The notes below the pieces were generated by a model. The model saw only the letters and a program-made list of their open reading frames with translations, did no database searches and was not told the origin of the DNA. From Nitzschia sp. pyKryTriq1 (lineage: Eukaryota; Bacillariophyta; Bacillariophyceae; Bacillariales; Bacillariaceae), in the NCBI GenBank assembly GCA_956465555.1, contig OY101115.1, forward strand, positions 1,488,001 to 1,552,000: a stretch of 64,000 nt of DNA, in the 5' to 3' direction. A program made the translations under genes and the position numbers. Each line of letters starts with the position of its first letter. Within the stretch, counting starts at the first letter, position 1. Below, piece by piece: positions 10,519 through 20,266 of this stretch.

Positions 10519-13500
10519 ATGAACGGGAACGCGTCGCCAATCGTGCAGCCCCGGGCGCAAACTCCAGCTCAGAGCGCGCAGCGAGCGGGGGGTCTACGGG
10601 ATTTAGTACTGCATTCTACGGGCGAATTAAACGAATTCGGAGAACAACCATATCGCTTTTCTGACAGCACCCATCCACCACAAAGTGCTTCAATAGAGTG
10701 GCCATTACACCATCAAAGTCATCATTTAGCACACCACACCTCCACCATTACTGGAAACAACACATCTCACCGCTGGGGAGGCCTCCAAGCTGAGGCAATG
10801 GCAAACCAATCGTGGCTGCAGCATCAAGCGGAAAGAGCTGTGGACACGACTAACTATCGGGGTAATTCGCAGAGCGCGAAAGAAGGAACTGAAGAAATGA
10901 ACCGAGAACGTTCTCTCGGCTCAGAAGCTGACAGCAGTCATCAACATCGACAGAATCTGCCACAACACAACACTGCAGCGTCGGGTATCCCATTAGCTAG
11001 CCTCCCTCACCACACACCACAAATTTACCCACATTCACACGCAGCAACAGCAGCGGAAATAGCACTCGGTATTGCGCCGCCTTTTCATTCGAGGGAGGAG
11101 AACAGAATACAGCACCAGGCGATGGCGCTCCACCGTACAAGGCCTCCGGTTCCAGAAACAAATAATAAGCCGGCTGACATTTCCTCCGTAATAGAGTCAC
11201 TGTCCGAAGTCAAGGATAGGGACGAAGAAGACACCAGTAGAACCTCGGAAACGGGGCTTGTTACGAGTCCCGGTAGAATGACGCCACTGAACGATTCAAG
11301 CGAACACGGCGCATCCGACAACCCGAGATTAGGAAGCATGGGTATTGGTACTCCTTCGACGGTGTCCACTGCGCCATCAACAGATGATGCTTCTCTAGGT
11401 GCCGACTACAGACTCGATGATTCTCATCTTCCAAATCTCTTGCATGGGTTGCCAGGGCATACAAGAACTAACTCGTGGGGTGAGGAAGGACTGTTGCCAG
11501 GGGTATCAGGGGGGCATTTTATGCCACAGCTGCATGATAGCCCATGGATGCAAGGCCCGCCCTCATCTTCGTTTGCGGCGCGGAACCAGTGGGGACCTTC
11601 TGAATTACCGGGTCAACAGCAGCATCGGATAGCTAGCTTTCGCCAGACAGAACAGAACCCGGACGGAAGAGCTGGTGGTCACAACCCTGTGTGGCCGTTG
11701 CAGCAAGCGCCGCACTATGCCCAACATCAGCAACAAGCAGGTCATTATGCCCCTGAGCAGTCAATACAACAATTTGGAAGTCATGCAGGGCAGCAGGGTC
11801 ATCCCGAGATGAGGCAACGTTCGCCTCATCAAGTCCAACAATATGATGGCTATCATCAAGGTGCTCGCAAGGGCGGACCGACCCAGGGAGCGGTTCCTCT
11901 TGTAGGGACTCCTCCTAGACCTACCGGTAGTAGGAATCCGAGACAGCCGGTGCAACCTGCACAACCCAGCCAACGGCAACATCCGCAAGGCGTGCATGGA
12001 GGAAGTCCTCACCAGCCGGGCTCAAGCACTCAGCGATCATCATCCGAAATCCTCAAGACCTTATTGAGAAAAAAGGCATGCTTGTACGAACCAGATACAT
12101 CCCGTTCGGTTGCTCTTGTAACCTGGTTGGTTGGGCGAGAACTAGCATTGGAGTTCGGTTTCTTCTCGAGACAACAACTCCAATCTGGAGTCCACGCCTG
12201 TGTTTCGGATAAGATTGACTCGGGAATCATCACAAGGACCAAGGTGAATCGTTGCATGCAAATAATCCTCAACTCGTGTTTTCATTACATCATTCCCCGA
12301 TCGGATGGGTCGGAGGAGAAAGGAGACGTTTTCCGGGGTTCCTTCTTGCGGACAGTCCAAGACGACTCATTGTTGCTGCAATACCTACCCGCACCATGGA
12401 ATAACCTCGAAGTCGATCGTGAGTCAATTCTACTGGCTTCAATGGCAGAGGAGGAAGAAAGGCTGCACCACCCCCACAAGACGGATTCGTCCCCCAAGTC
12501 CTCTCCCAGAATGACAAGTGTTGAGGCACCCAGCAGCCCTGGAAAGGATAGCAAAGGGTTCGATGACGGTGACTCCAAACGCGCTGTTCTCCTGTGTTTC
12601 AATGAGAACGTGCGATCAGCGGAAGACGTATTCCGCTGCCACAACGAGTTCATTCGCGATACTGCGAATGCTGCACATCTGCAGTTGACTGCTCAAGAAT
12701 GGCGATCATTCTTCGGCCGCGAAGCTGCTCGTGCACCATACCTGTGGGGAAATATTGGAATCCCCATACCATCTTCTGAAGCCAAGACCGGGGCCTCGAG
12801 ACATAATGATCCCCTTGGCCAGATGAGCGAAGATGAAGCCTCCAAGTTCCGGACCACATGGTGTGCCAAGAGATATGACCATGATCACGACCTCTGTGGT
12901 TTTGCTCATGTCGAGATTAGTGGCGGCTGGCTGCGTCGTAACCCTGCGGTCCACCAGTATCAAGATCAAATGTGCGAGCACGTCTCCTCCGTAATCGACA
13001 AGCGTGTGAGCCCGAGTCACTTCTTTGTAAACCAATGCCCAGAAGGTGTCGATTGCGATAAAGCTCACTCTATGGAAGAGATTATTTATCACCCTCGAAG
13101 ATACAAGACAAAGAATTGCACGGCCGCGCTGTCGCGTTCCGGATGGTGTCAGCTTGGTGATGTGTGTCCAAATATCCACCCCGCTGAGGCCTCGAAGCCC
13201 TCGAAGAGACACGGAGACGGTCGATCGCATGGGCCTCGACAATCGAAGAAGAACGAGCAGAGTAGCGGTGCAGGTGCAAAGCCGGGGTATGTCGCTTTGC
13301 CAGGATCTCCGATGATATATGCGAGCCCTGCTCCTGTCTCGAGCTTCGAGCGCCATTTAGGCATGCCGGGCCTCCAGAACCTCTTCAGAAGACACTGCTC
13401 TGTCGTCCGTGCACACGCCCAAAAGCCGGAAGAATGCACGTGCGTGTATAACTGCTTTGGCGATGACTCGGGAATCAACGACACGCCTTCTCTGGCACCG

Positions 13501-13539
13501 AAAGCGCGTTCGGGGTTGCCAACTCCGGAAAGAACATAG
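10519..13539 (+). CDS. CCCH-type zinc finger protein, three fingers (1006 aa)
   Basis: Single exon. The first ATG in frame is 10519; the stop TAG is at 13537-13539. Residues 1-510 are His/Gln/Ser/Pro-rich and probably disordered. A globular part without a name (about 515-640, from LLRKKACLYEPDTSRSVAL) and a second one (about 690-760) precede the fingers. Finger 1 at about 780 has WCAKRYDHDHDLCGFAH and then GGWLRRNP. Finger 2 (about 835-860) has CPEGVDCDKAHSMEE and HPRRYKT. Finger 3 (about 866-888) has NCTAALSRSGWCQLG followed by DVCPNIHP. Finger 2-3 spacing resembles the Arg-rich tandem CCCH domain of plant RNA-regulating proteins. A role in binding mRNA is inferred from the family. A C-terminal Cys cluster (ECTCVYNCFG) may be a further metal site. 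Confidence 0.82.
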   Translation: MNGNASPIVQPRAQTPAQSAQRAGGLRDLVLHSTGELNEFGEQPYRFSDSTHPPQSASIEWPLHHQSHHLAHHTSTITGNNTSHRWGGLQAEAMANQSWLQHQAERAVDTTNYRGNSQSAKEGTEEMNRERSLGSEADSSHQHRQNLPQHNTAASGIPLASLPHHTPQIYPHSHAATAAEIALGIAPPFHSREENRIQHQAMALHRTRPPVPETNNKPADISSVIESLSEVKDRDEEDTSRTSETGLVTSPGRMTPLNDSSEHGASDNPRLGSMGIGTPSTVSTAPSTDDASLGADYRLDDSHLPNLLHGLPGHTRTNSWGEEGLLPGVSGGHFMPQLHDSPWMQGPPSSSFAARNQWGPSELPGQQQHRIASFRQTEQNPDGRAGGHNPVWPLQQAPHYAQHQQQAGHYAPEQSIQQFGSHAGQQGHPEMRQRSPHQVQQYDGYHQGARKGGPTQGAVPLVGTPPRPTGSRNPRQPVQPAQPSQRQHPQGVHGGSPHQPGSSTQRSSSEILKTLLRKKACLYEPDTSRSVALVTWLVGRELALEFGFFSRQQLQSGVHACVSDKIDSGIITRTKVNRCMQIILNSCFHYIIPRSDGSEEKGDVFRGSFLRTVQDDSLLLQYLPAPWNNLEVDRESILLASMAEEEERLHHPHKTDSSPKSSPRMTSVEAPSSPGKDSKGFDDGDSKRAVLLCFNENVRSAEDVFRCHNEFIRDTANAAHLQLTAQEWRSFFGREAARAPYLWGNIGIPIPSSEAKTGASRHNDPLGQMSEDEASKFRTTWCAKRYDHDHDLCGFAHVEISGGWLRRNPAVHQYQDQMCEHVSSVIDKRVSPSHFFVNQCPEGVDCDKAHSMEEIIYHPRRYKTKNCTAALSRSGWCQLGDVCPNIHPAEASKPSKRHGDGRSHGPRQSKKNEQSSGAGAKPGYVALPGSPMIYASPAPVSSFERHLGMPGLQNLFRRHCSVVRAHAQKPEECTCVYNCFGDDSGINDTPSLAPKARSGLPTPERT

Positions 13540-14914
13540 GCGGCGAGAGGTCCAGCGATGTTAAGCTACCGCGAGATCCGTCAGCGCCGAATTCTTGGGG
13601 GAAATATATGTCATAAGTGTTCAAGCGTAAACTGTATGAGTATGCACTCACAAGTGCAACAATGAAAGTGCGCTGTCTCCTGTCCACAATCACGACGATT
13701 GCGAGGGCGATTGGTGAGACGGCGGCTATGTTAAAGTGGGATATCGAACAGTGAAAATGTTCGAACTGTAAAATATGTCGTAATTCATACCTTTTTGAAT
13801 CCACCTTGGACTTTTTCTGTCATAGAATCATCACCGTCTTGGTGCAGCGCACATCGCGGGGGTGCGTAATAGTGCTCGTGTGGTTGTACGTTGTACGATG
13901 AAAATGACCCGCCCGATTTTTCGCAAGGAATCAATCGATGGTAGGAATGATCATCTTCGCTAGAGGTCATGGGTTTCAATAGCTAGCTCACCATACCAGA
14001 ATCTTGTTCACAGCAAGAGATTGCTCAGAATCGAAGACAGGAAGCGTCGTCATCTGGAATCAACGCGTGCGATTTTTGTTGGAACGCCACGGTGGCCTTG
14101 AACCGGGCTAGGAATTCACTATTTTCGGACCTTTCAAAATGATGAAAGCCTCGCATCACGTCCACAAGAGACGTGTGGGTAGGTGCAATTAACATTATAC
14201 ACCCTGCATCGAGTGTTTGCAACAGAAACAAGCATCCACTTTGCTTTTTTCCTCTTTGCAGGTTGCTCTTTGTGGTTTCTTCTGCCGTTACTCTTCGCGT
14301 TACGATCAAGATTTCGGCTTTTTTTGATTTGGCATCCCAAATCCATTATTTTATTGCCAAACCAACACGTCGGAATAAGTAGGAGAATACTCGGGAAATC
14401 GCAACATTTGTTCTTATTTAGTGTCGTCCGAAAAGGCTCGTGGTTCTCCATGGAGCTGGGAGCTGGGTAGACTACGAAGTCCTTAACTGAGCGAACAATA
14501 GTGTAACCGTTTCGGTCTGTCTTTGCCACGAAAACCAATCCCAAACAATTCTTTATTTACAATTTTTCTATATCTTCTTTGCGAGAAACCGTTTTGGATC
14601 GACCGCCGCCCGTCAGATCGAGAACCGACTGCAAGATTTTTTTCGTTTGGAGTTTCGAACCGATGTTCCGAGTTCCGAGCGATCGAGATAGTATCGAGTA
14701 CGAGGAGTAAAGAGGAGAGAGAGAGAGAGGAGAAAACGGACGTTTGGTGGTGCCTTCTCGGTACAAGAACGATTGTTTGTGATGGATGATTGTGCTTCAT
14801 TGTTTGTCTTCATTAGGGTTACGCTGTGGTTGTGATTGGCGTTGCTTTGATTGATCGATCAGATTAGGCTCAACTATTCCTAGCCGCCGAAACCCACTAC
14901 ATCACTTGGGAAAA
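13540..14914. other. Intergenic spacer, 1.4 kb
   Basis: No gene recognised. Short frames on both strands at 14025-14810 are Ser/Arg-rich and lack family motifs. A GA-rich tract lies at 14715-14735. Confidence 0.55.
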
Positions 14915-15710
14915 ATGATGCTATCGTCACAAATACAAGCCATTGTGTGTGTCATCGCATCGCTTTTGGGGCGCGATATTGCTTTCGCTAAGAGCTTTTC
15001 ATCTGATTTAGTGTCGGGTCGTCATCATGAGATATCCGGCATGAAGAATGTCAAGTTTTCGGCTACTATGTTCCCTGAGGTTGCTGTCACTGAGCCGCTG
15101 TTTCAACCTCCACAAGGCGGCAAAGGAGACTACTATGCGCTCAAACGAAGCGGCGGTAACCATAGTAAGAGTCTTCCGGTTGTACTATCGTGGAGGGGTG
15201 GAGCGATTGCTGCTTTACAAGCATATTTTGCCGAAAGCAAGACAAGGTGCTGGTTCATTCTTCTTTTGGCTATTTTCGTCGATACAGGTTCTGCTGCTTT
15301 GATGAAGGCGGCACAAGATGAGGGTTCCTTTCCGAAGCTTGCAGTCTCCTACTTTACCTACTTCCTCAGGTGAGAAAACCTCTGATTTTTGTGAATCCTT
15401 CAAAATCGTACTAACTGCTCGTTGTCGTTGACAGCCTGTACGGATTTTCCTTGTCACTGAAGAACTTGGATGTTAGCATCGCCTATGCGGTAAGAACAAA
15501 TGGGATATTGCAGTCTAATAATTTGAATTCCACGACACTGTAAGAATACTGACCTTTGCTCTTTCTCAGGTTTGGGCAGCTCTTGGTACCGCGATTGTCT
15601 CTGGCTTGGGTATAGTGCTTTTCAACGAGAGTTACGATATGATGAAATTGGGGTGTTTGCTAATGATAGTTCTGGGTGTCGTTGGGCTGAACTTGAGAGA
15701 ATCCCATTGA
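14915..15710 (+). CDS. Small multidrug resistance (SMR/EmrE-type) transporter with targeting leader (216 aa)
   Basis: Three exons: 14915-15369, 15435-15489 and 15570-15710, with GT-AG introns of 65 and 80 bp. The joined C-terminal 110 residues form four hydrophobic helices in SMR order: FILLLAIFVDTGSAALMKAA (helix 1, Asp where EmrE has its essential Glu), YFTYFLSLYGFSLSLKNLDV, SIAYAVWAALGTAIVSGLG (the family's AYA-W-G signature) and LMIVLGVVGLNLRES. SMR proteins exchange protons for cations or small metabolites and work as dimers. The first 100 residues are extra: a hydrophobic leader followed by RDIAFAKSF, which fits a signal peptide with a plastid-type Phe after the cleavage site (inference). 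The family is mainly bacterial, so an origin by transfer or from the plastid ancestor is possible; the introns show it is a nuclear gene. Confidence 0.82.
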
Positions 15711-15894
15711 TACGTCATATTGGAAACTGGTTCCCTGTGTGCGGATGGGTCGAGGAAGGAAGTGCGAAGTCAAGTGCATCCCCTAACGAATCCCCTCGAA
15801 TTTGAAAATGCAGACGATGACACTGTGGTAGAACACTGCTGCACCATTAAAAAATAATGTGTTACTTGTCCTTTTATAAATTCATTGCATGGCA

Positions 15895-16582
15895 TTACAT
15901 CCCCTGCCCGTCCCAGATATCCGTATACACATCAATCAGATCTGATAAAGCCATTTTCCGCGGAAGCTCATACGTTCGCTGGGTGCTGTGCTTAACAAGG
16001 CCCCGCACTAGCTGGTTGTATTCAGCCGGGGTCGGCTTTGGAGGCAGATTTTCTACTGTTCTTCGGTTCCACTCTTCTCTGGTTCGGAGCCATGTCTCTA
16101 GGCCACAATTGTGAAACTGCCTCGTATCTGACGAAGATGAAGGTGCTGAAACCACGATGGCTTCAAAGCCTTCGCACTCGCTGGTAGGCTTGCCCTCCAT
16201 GTCGACACATTCATTGACCCACCACTCTTCACTCCTAGGCGGTGCCGATCGCACATTTTCTACATTAATAGTTTAAAAAATGTTAGAAGGTTGCTCGCAG
16301 CAAATGGTTTGGCGGTTCATTCACAGAAGAAGAACAAGCATCAAATATTTTTGCGCCAAAAATCTGCGTTCAAAACGTACCAACACGCCACGGCGCAGAA
16401 TCTGTCTTCTCGGAACCCAACGAACACAGGCTATCTGTGGCTTCAGTGATTCCGGAGTCTTTTCGAATATTTCTTCTTTTGTGCTTTCCTCCAAAGAACG
16501 AACGTTGTCCTCTTGTGGAGGAGTCCGTCGAACTCGGCGACTGGGCCTGTCTTCTAGTCTTTCTCATCAGAGTCCACACCAT
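15895..16582 (-). CDS. DUF4050-like protein (about 188 aa, N-terminus uncertain)
   Basis: Two exons on the minus strand: 16582-16381 and 16259-15895, joined by a 121 bp intron (GTACGT ... GTAG) in phase 1, giving ...SAPWRV-E-NVRSAPPRS. The second exon carries a DUF4050-like domain: GLETWLRTREEWNRRT, then PAEYNQLVRGLV, then MALSDLIDVYTDIWDGQGM, matching the plant/fungal pattern of a Trp-rich helix, a Pro linker and a closing helix ending in DIW-x-x-EG. Family function is poorly known. The chosen ATG (16582, MVWTLMRK) is the last one before the basic stretch. An upstream exon is possible, since a good donor (CTG|GTAAGAAT) lies just 5' of it. Confidence 0.6.
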
Positions 16583-17508
16583 CGTTGAAACCAAGTATTT
16601 GTTATGCAAAGGTCCGCGAAGAAGTTGTGAGTAATTCTTACCAGAGGATTCGATTCTCACACTTTGGGCACGCATGCACGAGCGAAGTCGGTACCGTGCA
16701 CATCGATACTCGATACACATGTTGTTTCTCTCCCTCCGCGAGACCTCATCATCGCATTCAACGCACCGATTGCGCGAATTTTGGGGTTACATGGTGAGAC
16801 AGTCCGACGACATTTCTTAGACTACAAGTAATATTCGTACTGTACCAGTACCGGTACAAGATGGTACCGCCGGTACTTGTACAGGTACGCATGCTGCAGA
16901 ACGAGTACAGTGCTTGGGAAAAAGACCGAAAAATCAAAATAAATTGCAACTACTGTAGTGACAGGCGGCGGGCAGACGGTACAAAAATCTCTGACAATGT
17001 TACGCGCGAGCAGCGAAAAAGTGCGCTGTCTAATTTAGTTACTACCTTGACAGCAATGATTTTCTCTTAGTAGAGAGAGGTCTAGCCAGTAGAGATTTGA
17101 AGATACTAAAAGTACAAACAGACTACAGGGTACTCGTACCTGGTTAAATGGAGAGAGGAAAGGGAAAACATCGTAGTTGGATTTGAAGACGACGAAGAAG
17201 AGACAGAAGAAGCGTGAATCGTAACAGTTTTGCAAGTAGTGATAAGACCGTGATGACGTCGGTTTACGAATACGCTGAAGAACCAGCGAGGGCCAAACGA
17301 CACGGTGCTGTAGGAGGCAGACCAGGCACTGGTTGAAAGATTTAATTCGCTATTATTGCATTAGCGGCCACTAGTTCCAATCTTCCGGAACCTTCACGTT
17401 TCCTCTCCAATGGCATGCTGGTAGTCTCTGAATCAGCATCTGTTCAATCCCACACACATAAATACTGCGAGCACTCCTGGGCCGCCTCACGTTGGCTTGT
17501 ACTTCATT
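16583..17508. other. Intergenic spacer, 0.9 kb
   Basis: No gene recognised beyond a possible 5' exon of the DUF4050-like gene near 16640-16720. A strong GTAC cluster lies at 16836-16889. The spacer lies between the 5' end of the DUF4050-like gene and the 3' end of the PI-PLC gene, both on the minus strand. Confidence 0.55.
16836..16889. repeat. GTAC-type palindromic motif cluster
   Basis: About 50 bp made almost only of GTACTGTACC, GTACCGGTAC, GGTACCGCCGGTAC and GTACAGGTAC units. Confidence 0.8.
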
Positions 17509-19187
17509 CTAGAACGGCGAGTCAAAATCAAACTCAATTTCGTCACCTTCTTCGGCTTTGCACCATGTCATGATCGTGCCACCTCCACCTGGATTCACGC
17601 TTCCTTCTTCGACTCCCTCCTCCATGGCAATCTCCTTGCTTCCAGCTTGAATATGGTTGTATTCGTTCAAAACGATAACCGAAGACCCATCGAAGTGAAT
17701 CACGATCGAGAAGTATTTGTCCTTTACCTTGTAGGCAAGAGTGAGGGTTCCAAAGTTGCTTCCGAAATCGCGTCCTACGTTCAGGAATAAGACTTTGTTT
17801 CGAACAACGTGTGATTGGACTTTCGAAGTGACCGACATGGATGGTCGGTAGAAATTGGGATTACCGTACTGTACGGTAGCTAGAACAATATCAAAATCAC
17901 TGAAGTTCATTCCAACCATCAAGCTAACCATTGCCGGACACAAATCAATGTAGTCGACAGATATGGCATTCCACCCTTCACTTGCATGCTGTGCAAAGAA
18001 GCTGTGCAATGGAGCTGTCGCGTGCTTCTTGGGGGGCTTGTAGAGCTCGTTGGCAAGATAGACAGGCTGAAGAGTTCCGAATCCAGCAAGAAGTTTTGCG
18101 ATGTCTTGTATGCCCCCGACCCCAGGAGTGAGTACAAACTGATTGTTCAAGAATTTTCCCTTTTTGGTTTTGCTTTTAACTTCTTCCAAGTTCCACTCCA
18201 ACAATTGATTCACGTCACGAGTGTTGCTGCAAATTCAAGAAACAAAGAACGCATGAGTATCTAGAAAATTCATCACAAGGGCCATTCCGCAACGGGTCGC
18301 ACCCCACCACCCACTTACTACCACTTGTTTTCAAGCCACTTCTCGGCGCTGAAAAAGCCGTATTCCTTGGCAATGTACGCCTCCGAGTAAGTGACACCAT
18401 CGACTTCAAAGTCGTCATAGATGCGCTTGAGCATAACGCATACTTGCTTTCCTCCGATAACCAAGTCTTTGACAGGCGTCGAGAGAAGCTTGCCGAGATC
18501 GTCTTCAACATACAGCTTATCGCCTAGGGATTGCTTCATAATATCTAGTGCCTTTTTCTTCTGAGCGGAGGTGAAAGGACGCTGATACTCGGCGACTACG
18601 TGAAGGATAACGAACTCGCCAGGGAAATCCTGGCAAAAGAGAGTGACATCGTCCAAGACCCGCTCGAAAAGACCGCCCTTCAAGCAGCCGTGAACGATGC
18701 TGACGTTGTTGCCGGATCCAGCAATCCGCACGTCCAGCATGCGGGCCCCTCTGTGCAGCTGCTCTACGACGCTGACATTTTGCGTGCGGCCCACTGCCGA
18801 GAAGAGGTTCAAGCTATCGATAGAGTACGAGCCAGAATCATGGGTTCCAGGAATCACCATGTCCCCGAGAGTGATGTCGGGACGGCTTTGAACCAGATTG
18901 CCCATCCAGTCAGGGTGAAGACTGATTGGGAAATCAATGGCGGGAATGGTTGGGACACAACAGGCGAATTGGCAGCAGTTGAATCCAAGGGCCGCGCTCG
19001 GGCATGTGACGGCCGATTCGACGCGCCTGCGACAATAACGAGATGTGAAATCCATTGAATTGAATGTTACTCTTTGCTCTGGGGAAATGATACTGGCTGA
19101 GATTGAGGTTGGTGGTGCTTGTATGGTCACAGCACCAAGCACGATGGGAATCAAGCAAGGAGCAAGGAGAGACCATCGACAAGCCAC
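17509..19187 (-). CDS. Secreted PI-PLC X-domain protein (484-528 aa)
   Basis: Two minus-strand exons: up to 18319, and 18226-17509, with a 92 bp intron (donor TA|GTAAGTGG, acceptor TTTGCAG) in phase 2; the join reads ENKW-Y-NTRDVNQLL. The first exon holds a PI-specific phospholipase C X-type domain: MVIPGTHDSGSY with the first catalytic-type His, GARMLDVRIA, IVHGCLKGG with the second His, and FVILHVVAEY. Such enzymes cleave inositol phospholipids or related head groups, usually outside the cell in the bacterial-type branch. The frame begins with a hydrophobic signal-like stretch (SLLAPCLIPIVLGAV) but has no ATG before it; the first in-frame ATG is 19055 (MDFTSRYC). Either a short upstream exon supplies the start or translation begins at 19055. 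The last 200 residues are unassigned. Confidence 0.78.
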
Positions 19188-19544
19188 CCCTACCGGTACC
19201 GCTACTTGTACGGTACATCAGGCAGCATGAGGCATCATGCAGGACACACAGGACACGTGAGGATGCTCCGGCAACCGTCAACAAAACCTCCGATAATCGA
19301 TGGATCCTCCGCCGCTGGGCCCCGCCGCGCGAAAGACACAGCGAACAGAGAACAGTTGGTCTCTTCGTGCGTGCACAAGCACTCCTAGGTCGCCTACTGC
19401 GTTCTACGGAGGGACTCAGAGGCTGCTCAGAGGCTGCTCGGAGGTGATGTTGGATCGCGCCCACGGACAGACGAAAAAGTTGACATTTTTTTATCCGCCG
19501 ACCAATCCAAAAAGTCGAAGTCAAAGCAAGGCACGGCTGCACTG

Positions 19545-19620
19545 CACCGGTACGAGTACCAGTAAATACTTGTACGATTACCAGTACCGCAGCGGTACAA
19601 GTACCAGTACTTGTATTGTA
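19545..19620. repeat. GTAC-type palindromic motif cluster
   Basis: ACCGGTACGAGTACC, TACCAGTACCGC, GGTACAAGTACC and AGTACTTGTA units lie within 75 bp, in alternating orientation. Confidence 0.75.
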
Positions 19621-19704
19621 TGTCTGCCGTCTGTGCGGGCGGGGGCGGCTTTCCCAAAAAATACTACCGGCAACCGAAAACAGGTCCAGCGGCCATTCGC
19701 GCTC

Positions 19705-19990
19705 CTCTCTCTATTGAGTAGTAGAGTGTCTACCCGTACAGACAGTGTCTAATCTGGGGTACCTGTAGCTTCTCTCTCTACTAGCTAGTAGAGAGTAGAG
19801 TAGCTAGTAGTAGAGTAGAGCTATCGGTAAAACAATACTCGCTTCCCCCCCCCTTCTCTTTTAGTAGTAGAGAGAGAGAGATGAACTCCTTCTTTCTCTC
19901 TACCTGATATGTACCGGTAGCTCTCTACTGGTAGAGAGCTAGCTAGAGCTCGAGCTGGTACTACTACTAGACGAGCTTAGCTTAGTAAGG
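19705..19990. repeat. TAGTAG / AGAGAG simple-repeat block with inverted units
   Basis: Many copies of CTAGTAGAGAG and its complement CTCTCTACTAG alternate over about 280 bp, including CTACTAGCTAGTAGAGAG. The inverted arrangement can form several small hairpins. Confidence 0.75.
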
Positions 19991-20266
19991 TAGGGCTAGT
20001 ACTCCGGAGCACCAGCAGAGACGAGGAGCTCCTACTCTAGTACGCCAGTACAGTACGACTATTGTCACCGTGGACTCATATTCTCCAGCACAATCTCGCT
20101 ACTGTTTTGGGAACGAGCCCTACTTGAAGCTCTAGATTGTTGCGGAGTGGGGATCGTCGTCCTTCCCCGTTGAGCAGGCAAGCAAAACTGGACGAAGAGT
20201 ATATAGCGATATCCTAATAGTAAAACCGGTCCTGATGTAATAATGGTATACTGTCACGATTGTCAG

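Larger units (their letters stand above)
19188..20266. other. Intergenic spacer dominated by simple repeats, 1.1 kb
   Basis: No gene recognised. GTAC motifs lie at 19188-19216 and 19545-19620. TAGTAG, AGAGAG and CTCTCT tracts fill 19705-20050. This should contain the promoter of the PI-PLC gene and the 3' UTR of the TMEM184-like gene. Confidence 0.6.
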
